5,172 nucleotides of DNA from an uncultured Gammaproteobacteria bacterium (GTDB lineage: Bacteria > Pseudomonadota > Gammaproteobacteria > Steroidobacterales > Woeseiaceae). Within the stretch, counting starts at the first letter, position 1; each line of letters opens with the position of its first letter. Location: assembly GCA_938003715.1 (NCBI GenBank), contig CALKYK010000093.1:1-5172 (forward strand). Reading direction: 5' to 3'. The notes under the pieces are model-generated. The model had not been told where the DNA came from. It worked only from the letters and a program-made list of their open reading frames with translations, and did no database searches. Made by a program: the position numbers and the translations under genes. Below are positions 1-5,172 of this stretch, piece after piece.

Positions 1-95
1 GTCTGGCGGATGCGCCGCTCCCAGTCCCAGATGCCGACGATCGCATCGACGCGCAGGTCGGACAGGAAAATGGTGTCGGTAGCGGGATCGTTCAT
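1..95 (-). CDS. folB: Dihydroneopterin aldolase FolB, N-terminal fragment (cut by window edge)
   Basis: FolB converts 7,8-dihydroneopterin to 6-hydroxymethyl-dihydropterin and glycolaldehyde in cytosolic folate synthesis. Only the first 31 codons are inside the window; the frame stays open to base 1. After a short variable start (MNDPATDT) the translation reads IFLSDLRVDAIVGIWDWER, matching the start of the FolB fold, where a first beta strand leads into a conserved hydrophobic-Gly-(I/V)-(Y/W)-x-W-E segment. The active-site lysine and glutamate would lie beyond the edge. The ATG at 95-93 follows the tsaD stop after one base (TGA-C-ATG), so translation is probably coupled to tsaD; no strong Shine-Dalgarno is visible, only a GGA about 13 bases upstream. 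The related epimerase FolX shares the fold and cannot be excluded from 31 residues, but the IxDWE pattern favours FolB. Confidence 0.82.
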   Translation of the reverse strand, partial: MNDPATDTIFLSDLRVDAIVGIWDWERRIRQ

Positions 96-96
96 G

Positions 97-1113
97 TCAG
101 TTGCTTTTTCCGGGGGGCTCGAGCGAGTCCAGCGGCCAGCGGGCGCGCGCCTCGATCGTTGCCGGCGGCTGCGCGTCGGCCAGGGGCTTGGCGCCGGCGA
201 CCGGGATCATGGCCCCGTTGTCGGTACAGAATTCGAGGCGCGGATAGTACACGCGTCCGTCGAAGCGCTCGCTCAACGTCGCACGCAGGAGCCTGTTCGC
301 GCCGACGCCGCCGGCCACGACCAGCCGCTCCGCATTCCGGGAGCGTGCCGCTTTGAGCGTGCGGGAGACGAGGGTGTCGACGACCGCGCGCTGGAACGAA
401 GCCGCGATGTCGGCCCGGACGTCGTCGATGGAGCCGTCTGCCTCGGCCGCGCGCACCGCGAGCATCACGGCCGTCTTGAGGCCGCTGAAGCTCATGTCGA
501 AGCCGTCCCGGTTCGTCATCGGGCGCGGAAAGTCGAATGCAGTCTCGTCACCCTCCTCGGCCAGCCGCGCCAGCGCCGGCCCGCCCGGGTAGCCGAGCCC
601 GAGCAGTTTCGCGGTCTTGTCGAAGGCCTCGCCGACCGCATCGTCGAGCGTCGTGCCCATGACCTCGTAACGGCCCAGGCCCTCGACCCAGACCAGCAGT
701 GAATGGCCGCCGGAGACCAGCAGCGCGAGAAAAGGCCAGGCCGGCGGTTCGTCCTCCAGCATCGGCGCGAGCAGGTGGCCCTCCATGTGATGCACCGGGA
801 TGACCGGGCAGCGCCAGGCGAGGCCCAGGCCGCTGGCGAGTCCGGCCCCGACCATCAGCGCACCGACGAGGCCGGGGCCTGCGGTGTAGGCGATCGCGTC
901 CGGCCGCTCGACGCCGGCCCTGGCGAGCACGTCGCGGACCAGCGGCAGGAGCCGCCGCAGGTGGTCGCGCGACGCGATTTCCGGCACCACGCCGCCATAC
1001 ACGGCATGCACGTCCACCTGCCGGTGCAGCGCGTCAGCGAGGAGCCCGCGTTCGGTGTCGTACACCGCCACGCCGGTCTCGTCACAGCTCGTTTCCAGGC
1101 CCAGTATGCGCAT
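97..1113 (-). CDS. tsaD: tRNA N6-adenosine threonylcarbamoyltransferase TsaD (Kae1/YgjD/Gcp family)
   Basis: TsaD, with TsaB and TsaE, transfers the threonylcarbamoyl group from threonylcarbamoyl-AMP to A37 of ANN-decoding tRNAs (t6A). It is a cytosolic ASKHA-fold protein. The 338 residues match the bacterial family length (about 337 in E. coli). Visible motifs are the N-terminal ILGLETSCDET (residues 3-13), the metal-binding HHMEGH (H109 and H113), the nucleotide-loop VSGGHS (133-138), SFSGLKTA (208-215), the glycine-rich AGGVGANRLLR (267-277), and TDNGAMI (297-303) whose D298 is the third metal ligand. The ATG at 1113-1111 is chosen because family members begin MRxLGxETSCDET. After TDNGAMI the helix reads PVAGAKP, where relatives usually have AYAG, a small divergence. 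No Shine-Dalgarno precedes the start, and a TATGAT box lies just upstream, so the message may be nearly leaderless. It is divergent from rpsU and probably co-transcribed with folB. Confidence 0.97.
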   Translation of the reverse strand: MRILGLETSCDETGVAVYDTERGLLADALHRQVDVHAVYGGVVPEIASRDHLRRLLPLVRDVLARAGVERPDAIAYTAGPGLVGALMVGAGLASGLGLAWRCPVIPVHHMEGHLLAPMLEDEPPAWPFLALLVSGGHSLLVWVEGLGRYEVMGTTLDDAVGEAFDKTAKLLGLGYPGGPALARLAEEGDETAFDFPRPMTNRDGFDMSFSGLKTAVMLAVRAAEADGSIDDVRADIAASFQRAVVDTLVSRTLKAARSRNAERLVVAGGVGANRLLRATLSERFDGRVYYPRLEFCTDNGAMIPVAGAKPLADAQPPATIEARARWPLDSLEPPGKSN

Positions 1114-1122
1114 AGGCGGCGC

Positions 1123-1128
1123 ATCATA
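1123..1128 (-). promoter_or_regulatory. Possible -10 box of the tsaD promoter
   Basis: On the minus strand the hexamer TATGAT (5 of 6 match to TATAAT) ends 9 bases before the tsaD ATG. Initiation about seven bases downstream would leave a leader of only two or three bases, consistent with the lack of a Shine-Dalgarno. The -35 is poor: at 17 bp spacing the hexamer is ACGGGC, and better matches such as TCGACG need a 20 bp spacer. The real tsaD promoter may lie elsewhere in the divergent region. Confidence 0.35.
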
Positions 1129-1138
1129 CCCCAGCGGC

Positions 1139-1178
1139 GGCCAAAGCCCGTCGAAAGGCCGGCTTTTGCCTTTGCAAA
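1139..1178. repeat. Overlapping inverted repeats in the tsaD/rpsU divergent region
   Basis: Several short inverted repeats overlap here: GGCC (1139-1142) with GGCC (1157-1160), AAAGCC (1143-1148) with GGCTTT (1161-1166), AAAGGC (1154-1159) with GCCTTT (1168-1173), and the 8-bp palindrome TTTGCAAA (1171-1178). The last covers the -35 hexamer of the predicted rpsU promoter. The cluster lies upstream of both divergent genes and could be an operator, but no known regulator consensus was recognised and short repeats arise easily by chance. Confidence 0.35.
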
Positions 1179-1200
1179 TGGGCCCTTACGCCGATATCAT
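1172..1200 (+). promoter_or_regulatory. Sigma70 promoter of the rpsU-yqeY-dnaG operon
   Basis: TTGCAA at 1172-1177 (4 of 6 to TTGACA, with the TTG intact) and TATCAT at 1195-1200 (5 of 6 to TATAAT) are separated by exactly 17 bp. The predicted start is near 1207, giving a leader of about 58 bases before rpsU. This is the best promoter match in the divergent region. I saw no LexA box (CTGT-N8-ACAG), which is present upstream of the E. coli operon. Confidence 0.65.
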
Positions 1201-1212
1201 GCGCAGTTCAGC

Positions 1213-1236
1213 CCCGGCCTCGTGCCGGGTTTCTTT
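1213..1236 (+). terminator. Terminator-like hairpin in the rpsU leader (possible attenuator)
   Basis: CCCGGC (1213-1218) and GCCGGG (1224-1229) form a six-pair all-GC stem with a five-base loop, followed at once by TTTCTTT (1230-1236). The shape is that of an intrinsic terminator within the rpsU leader, just downstream of the predicted start. A competing pairing of CGGG (1226-1229) with CCCG (1239-1242) would disrupt it. It may be an attenuator or only a stable leader stem; the stem is short and the T-run is interrupted. Confidence 0.35.
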
Positions 1237-1264
1237 GTCCCGATAGGAAAGACCGGTTTAGCCC

Positions 1265-1480
1265 ATGCCGAGTGTTCGCGTTAAAGAGAACGAGTATTTC
1301 GACGCCGCCCTGCGCCGCTTCAAGCGTGCCTGCGAGAAGGCCGGCGTCCTGACCGAGCTGCGTCGTCGCGAGTTTTACGAAAAGCCGACGCAGGAGCGGA
1401 AGCGCAAGAAAGCCGCCGCGGTCAAGCGCCACCTGAAGCGGATGTCCCGCGAGGCGGCGCGTCGCAAGCGCCTGTACTGA
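1265..1480 (+). CDS. rpsU: 30S ribosomal protein bS21
   Basis: bS21 is a small basic protein of the 30S platform, near the 3' end of 16S rRNA, that helps translation initiation. The 71-residue product has the family length and is collinear with E. coli S21, including the blocks VKENE (6-10), ALRRFKR (15-21), CEKAGVL (23-29), RRREFYEKPT (33-42), ERKRKKAAAVKRH (44-56) and the RLY C-terminus. The ATG start gives the expected MPxxxVxENE beginning. The nearest Shine-Dalgarno-like sequence, AGGAAAG (1245-1251), is 13 bases from the ATG, farther than ideal. It is the first gene of the operon; yqeY follows after 27 bases with no terminator between them. The message comes from the promoter at 1172-1200 and passes through a terminator-like hairpin in the leader. 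Confidence 0.98.
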   Translation: MPSVRVKENEYFDAALRRFKRACEKAGVLTELRRREFYEKPTQERKRKKAAAVKRHLKRMSREAARRKRLY

Positions 1481-1507
1481 TTCGCCCCGATATCGCGTCC
1501 CTTTGCG

Positions 1508-1960
1508 ATGTCTCTGAAAGGCGAGATCCTGGAAGACGTCAAGAGCGCAATGAAAGCCGGCGACAAGGACCGGCTCAAGGTTCTGCGCCTGATCACTGCC
1601 GCAATCAAGCAGGTCGAGGTCGACGAACGCGCCGAGCTCGATGACGCGGCCGTGCTCTCGATCCTCGAAAAGATGGTCAAGCAGCGGCGCGATTCGATTG
1701 CGCAGTACCAGGACGGCAATCGCCAGGACCTGGCGGACGTCGAGGCGGCCGAAATCGCCGTCATCGAAACCTACCTGCCCGAGCCGCTGTCCGACGCCGA
1801 GCTGGATGCGCTGATCGACGAGACCATTGCCGCGACCGGCGCCGCATCGATGCGCGACATGGGTAAGGTCATGGGCGCGATCAAGGCGAAAGCCGCCGGA
1901 CGTGCCGACATGGGCGCGGTCGGTGCCAGGGTCAAGGCGCGTCTCGGCCAGGGCCAGTAA
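1508..1960 (+). CDS. yqeY: GatB/YqeY-domain protein
   Basis: The 150-residue product is a stand-alone YqeY protein, resembling the C-terminal tRNA-binding tail of the GatB subunit of Asp/Glu-tRNA amidotransferase. Family features are the N-terminal helical part (MSLKGEILEDVKSAMKAGDK, then RLxVLRLITAAIKQVEVDER at about 22-41), the KQRRDSIxQYxxGNRxDLADxEAAEIxVIETYLPEPLS block (about 58-93) and the C-terminal MGKVMGAIKAKAAGRADMGAVG segment (about 117-138). The role is uncertain: tRNA binding or assistance in transamidation is inferred from GatB, and no catalytic residues are known. The ATG start fits relatives beginning MSL. There is no Shine-Dalgarno in the 27 bases after rpsU, so it is probably translated by ribosomes leaving rpsU. 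Its place between rpsU and dnaG is common in many proteobacteria, though not in E. coli. Confidence 0.93.
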   Translation: MSLKGEILEDVKSAMKAGDKDRLKVLRLITAAIKQVEVDERAELDDAAVLSILEKMVKQRRDSIAQYQDGNRQDLADVEAAEIAVIETYLPEPLSDAELDALIDETIAATGAASMRDMGKVMGAIKAKAAGRADMGAVGARVKARLGQGQ

Positions 1961-2020
1961 CCGGGCGGGTGGCGCCGACAGGCGCAGTGGCTAAGCGATA
2001 GGGGCGGCACTGCCCGGGAG
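1961..2020 (+). other. Foldable GC-rich segment after yqeY
   Basis: Directly after the yqeY stop, CCGGGC (1961-1966) can pair with GCCCGG (2012-2017). Inside lies the hairpin GCGCC (1972-1976), loop GACA, GGCGC (1981-1985). An alternative is GGGC (2002-2005) with GCCC (2012-2015). No T-run follows, so this is not a standard intrinsic terminator; it could protect the rpsU-yqeY message from 3' decay or slow polymerase. No gene, tRNA or convincing promoter is visible in the whole 1961-2126 gap. Confidence 0.3.
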
Positions 2021-2039
2021 CGCCGAACAACGACGAAAA

Positions 2040-2071
2040 CGAAACCCCCGAAAGCGGGGTCCAACGTTTCG
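2040..2071 (+). other. GAAA-loop hairpin upstream of dnaG
   Basis: ACCCC (2044-2048) pairs with GGGGT (2056-2060); adding C2049-G2054 with C2055 bulged closes a GAAA tetraloop (2050-2053). Outside it, CGAA (2040-2043) can pair with TTCG (2068-2071). No T-run follows, so termination is unlikely unless Rho-assisted. E. coli has a terminator between rpsU and dnaG that lowers primase output; this structure sits in the comparable interval, but equivalence is only an inference. Confidence 0.35.
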
Positions 2072-2111
2072 GCACCAGTAACCTTCGGCAACCGGGCCGG
2101 ACAATAGCAGC

Positions 2112-2116
2112 AGAGG
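2112..2116 (+). promoter_or_regulatory. Ribosome binding site deciding the TTG start of dnaG
   Basis: AGAGG ends 10 bases before the TTG at 2127. The dnaG reading frame opens only after an in-frame TAA at 2079-2081, and no ATG or GTG lies between that stop and 2127, so this site and the TTG are the only good initiation signal for a full-length primase. Confidence 0.65.
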
Positions 2117-2126
2117 CGAGCGCGCG

Positions 2127-3878
2127 TTGATTCCGCAGCATTTCATCGATGACCTGATTGCCAGGGCGGATATCGTCGAGGTAGTGGGTCGTCGCGTGCA
2201 GCTGAAGAAGGCGGGCCGTGAATTCAAGGCCTGCTGCCCGTTTCACGACGAAAAAACGCCCTCTTTCACCGTCAGCCCGCAAAAAGGTTTCTATCACTGC
2301 TTCGGCTGCGGCGAGCACGGCACGGCCATCGGCTTCCTGATGAATTACGACCATATGAGCTTCGTCGAGGCGGTGGAATCGCTGGCGTCGATGCTCGGAC
2401 TGGAGGTACCGCGCGAGGAAAGCCAGCGACCCGCTCGCGGCCAGGACGCGCTGTTCGAGCTGATGGGCCGCGTCGAGAAATACTTCCGCTCGGCGCTGAA
2501 ATCGCACGCACCCGCAGTGGAGTACCTGAAGGCGCGCGACGTCGACGGCGCCACGGCGCGGCGCTTCGGCCTCGGCTATGCGCCCGCAGGCTGGAGCAAC
2601 GTGCTGGACAAGTTCGGCACGTCGGACGAAGCGATCGAACGGCTGCTCGCCTGCGGCCTCATCATCCGCAAGGACAACGGCCGTCACTACGACCGCTTTC
2701 GCGACCGGCTCATGTTCCCGATCCGCGACGCGCGCAGCAGGACGATCGGTTTCGGCGGACGGGTGCTGGGCGACGACGAACCGAAGTACCTGAACTCGCC
2801 GGAGACGGTGCTGTTTCACAAGGGCCGCGAACTGTACGGGCTTTACGAAGCGCGACAGGCGCTGCGCCAGATCGACCGGCTGGTGGTCGTGGAGGGCTAC
2901 ATGGACGTGATCGGGCTTGCGCGTCCCGGCATCGAGTTCTCGGTGGCCACGCTCGGCACCGCGACCACCGGCGATCACCTGAACCGCCTGTTCCGGCTCT
3001 GCGACGAGGTGCTGTTCTGCTTCGACGGCGACCGCGCCGGACGCGCCGCCGCCTGGCGGGCGCTGGAGAACTCGCTGCCGCAGCTTCGTGAAGGGCGGCA
3101 GATCCGTTTCGTCTTCCTGCCGCAGGGACAGGACCCGGATTCCTTCGTCGCCGGCCAGGGTGCGCGGGCGTTCGAAAAGGCGCTGGATGCTGCAATGCCG
3201 CTGTCCGAGTTCCTGGTCGACGAGCTCTCGTCACAGGTCGACCTCGATTCGGTGGACGGGCGGGCGCGGCTCGCGGAGCTGGCACGGCCGCACCTGTCGA
3301 AGATACCGTCGGGCGTCTACAAGGAACTCCTGGTCGAGCGGCTGGCCGACGCGGTCGGCCTGCCGGCGGCGAAGCTCGAAAGCCTGCTGCGGCAAAACGG
3401 GGAAGCACCGCGGCGGCGCCGCGGCGGCGCCGGCACGCGCATGCGCAGCCGGATCCGCCAGGGGACGAAGCCGTCCATCATGCGACGCGCGATCACGCTC
3501 CTGCTGCAGCAGCCCGAGGCGGCGCTGCGGGCCGATCCCGGCGTGCTGGAGGGGGTCGACAAGCCCGGCAGCGAACTCCTGAAAGCGCTCATTGAAACCG
3601 TGCACGCGGAACCCAACTTGAGTACCGCCGGATTGCTCGAACGGTTCAGGAATCACGAGGAAGGCCGACATCTTGGTAGGTTGGCGGCCGAAGAACTGCC
3701 CGGCGACGAGGATTTCGACGTCGGCGCCGAGCTGGCGGACTGCCTGGCCCGGCTGGGCCTGGCCGCAAAACGCCAACGGGTCGATTTTCTGATTGAAAAA
3801 CAGAGACTTGACGTCTTATCGGAGGCCGAGCGATCGGAGCTCCGGCAGCTCAGCCAGGAAGGCAGTTTCGACGGATAA
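2127..3878 (+). CDS. dnaG: DNA primase DnaG
   Basis: DnaG makes the short RNA primers for chromosome replication, acting with the DnaB helicase at the fork. The 583 residues match the family (581 in E. coli). The N-terminal CHC2 zinc domain has ligands C37, H40, C58 and C61 in CCPFH and CFGCG. The catalytic core includes the RNAP-like basic segment around 192-225 (RDRLMFPIRD, IGFGGRVLG, PKYLNSPET) and a Toprim domain with E256 in VVVEGYMDV and D300/D302 in CFDGDRAGR. A basic linker (about 426-449, PRRRRGGAG) leads to the less conserved C-terminal helicase-binding domain (about 450-583). The TTG start gives MIPQHFIDDL, against MAGRIP in E. coli; no other usual start is available upstream. It lies 166 bases after yqeY and 69 before rpoD. 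All catalytic and zinc residues are present, so it should be functional. Confidence 0.97.
   Translation: MIPQHFIDDLIARADIVEVVGRRVQLKKAGREFKACCPFHDEKTPSFTVSPQKGFYHCFGCGEHGTAIGFLMNYDHMSFVEAVESLASMLGLEVPREESQRPARGQDALFELMGRVEKYFRSALKSHAPAVEYLKARDVDGATARRFGLGYAPAGWSNVLDKFGTSDEAIERLLACGLIIRKDNGRHYDRFRDRLMFPIRDARSRTIGFGGRVLGDDEPKYLNSPETVLFHKGRELYGLYEARQALRQIDRLVVVEGYMDVIGLARPGIEFSVATLGTATTGDHLNRLFRLCDEVLFCFDGDRAGRAAAWRALENSLPQLREGRQIRFVFLPQGQDPDSFVAGQGARAFEKALDAAMPLSEFLVDELSSQVDLDSVDGRARLAELARPHLSKIPSGVYKELLVERLADAVGLPAAKLESLLRQNGEAPRRRRGGAGTRMRSRIRQGTKPSIMRRAITLLLQQPEAALRADPGVLEGVDKPGSELLKALIETVHAEPNLSTAGLLERFRNHEEGRHLGRLAAEELPGDEDFDVGAELADCLARLGLAAKRQRVDFLIEKQRLDVLSEAERSELRQLSQEGSFDG
3410..3431 (+). 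repeat. 11-bp perfect tandem repeat in the dnaG linker
   Basis: GCGGCGGCGCC occurs twice back to back (3410-3420 and 3421-3431) and encodes the RRRRGGA part of the linker between the primase core and the helicase-binding domain. The unit contains GGCGCC and can fold back on itself. Because 11 is not a multiple of three, gain or loss of a unit would shift the frame and remove the C-terminal domain. Confidence 0.75.
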
Positions 3879-3881
3879 TTA

Positions 3882-3910
3882 TAGATAGCAGGCGGTCAAA
3901 CGAGTATACT
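3882..3910 (+). promoter_or_regulatory. Sigma70 promoter private to rpoD
   Basis: TAGATA (3882-3887, 4 of 6 to TTGACA) and TATACT (3905-3910, 5 of 6 to TATAAT) are separated by exactly 17 bp in a locally AT-rich gap. Initiation near 3917 would give a leader of about 31 bases. It would let rpoD be transcribed separately from the ribosomal-protein promoter. No clear heat-shock (sigma32) consensus was seen. Confidence 0.55.
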
Positions 3911-3928
3911 TGGCCGTTTGCATTTTTC
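3897..3928 (+). terminator. Inverted repeat with T-run between dnaG and rpoD (weak terminator or operator)
   Basis: CAAACG (3897-3902) and CGTTTG (3915-3920) flank a 12-base loop that contains the 8-bp palindrome AGTATACT (3903-3910); CATTTTTC (3921-3928) follows. As RNA it resembles a weak intrinsic terminator for dnaG transcripts. As DNA it brackets the -10 box of the rpoD promoter and could be an operator. The stem has only six pairs with three GC, so efficient termination is doubtful. Confidence 0.35.
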
Positions 3929-3932
3929 AGGT

Positions 3933-3937
3933 GGAGG
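3933..3937 (+). promoter_or_regulatory. Strong Shine-Dalgarno supporting a TTG start for rpoD
   Basis: GGAGG lies exactly 10 bases before the TTG at 3948, the same spacing as AGAGG before the dnaG TTG. The in-frame ATG at 3966 has only the imperfect GGCGGA (3950-3955) at 10-base spacing. The site therefore favours the TTG, adding six residues (MAEKRK) to the N-terminus. Confidence 0.55.
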
Positions 3938-3947
3938 AAGGTGCGAC

Positions 3948-5172
<1,225 letters not shown>

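Noticed and set aside
1114..1264. LexA (SOS) box upstream of rpsU as in E. coli
   Set aside because: No CTGT-N8-ACAG or close variant is present in the intergenic region.
10..1284. Plus-strand open frames of 230 and 193 codons (10-702 and 703-1284) across tsaD
   Set aside because: They lie antisense to a full-length TsaD with intact motifs and encode Arg/Ala-rich sequence with no recognisable domain, typical of GC-rich shadow frames.
2077..2105. GACAAT (2100-2105) as a -10 of a dnaG-specific promoter
   Set aside because: Only 4 of 6 matches and the hexamer 17 bp upstream (AGTAAC) does not resemble a -35.
1961..2126. Possible tRNA or small RNA gene in the yqeY-dnaG gap
   Set aside because: No T-arm GTTCRA-like signal, no cloverleaf arms and no promoter/terminator pair could be found; the local stems are described as mRNA structure instead.
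1932..2978. Minus-strand open frame of 348 codons over the yqeY-dnaG junction
   Set aside because: It is antisense to the conserved zinc and Toprim domains of DnaG, has no recognisable motif, and is explained by codon bias of the real gene.
3808..3836. TTGACG (3808-3813) near the end of dnaG as a -35 for an internal rpoD promoter
   Set aside because: The hexamer is a 5 of 6 match, but at 15-19 bp spacing no acceptable -10 is present, and no sigma32 -10 was seen.

Overview
The window is a GC-rich stretch of bacterial chromosome carrying the classic macromolecular synthesis locus: S21 (rpsU), a GatB/YqeY-domain protein, DNA primase (dnaG) and the primary sigma factor (rpoD). The tRNA t6A enzyme gene tsaD runs divergently and leads into folB. 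The gene order, the E. coli-like 71-residue S21, and a RpoD that follows E. coli sigma70 through regions 1.1, 1.2 and 2.1-2.2 point to a gammaproteobacterium. High GC, yqeY between rpsU and dnaG, and folB directly after tsaD suggest a Xanthomonadales- or Chromatiales-like lineage, but this finer placement is an inference and weak.

Layout. The minus strand carries the first 31 codons of folB (1-95, cut by the window edge) and complete tsaD (97-1113), separated by one base. A 151-bp divergent intergenic region (1114-1264) holds a convincing sigma70 promoter for rpsU, a possible -10 element almost touching the tsaD start, overlapping inverted repeats between them, and a terminator-like hairpin in the rpsU leader. 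The plus strand then carries rpsU (1265-1480), yqeY (1508-1960), a 166-bp gap with foldable GC-rich segments, dnaG (2127-3878), a 69-bp gap with a second good sigma70 promoter overlapping an inverted repeat plus T-run, and rpoD (3948 to the right edge; 408 codons, ending in region 2.2).

How the genes work together. S21 acts at translation initiation, DnaG lays the primers for replication and RpoD directs housekeeping transcription, so one transcript links the three processes. The signals suggest layered control: a main promoter before rpsU, possible attenuation in its leader, structure before dnaG, and a private promoter for rpoD. dnaG and rpoD both appear to start at TTG codons behind good Shine-Dalgarno sequences, whereas rpsU, yqeY and tsaD start at ATG with weak or no Shine-Dalgarno.

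I find no mobile element, CRISPR array, tRNA, rRNA or undescribed multi-gene system. All genes belong to well-known families; the points worth a second look are regulatory.
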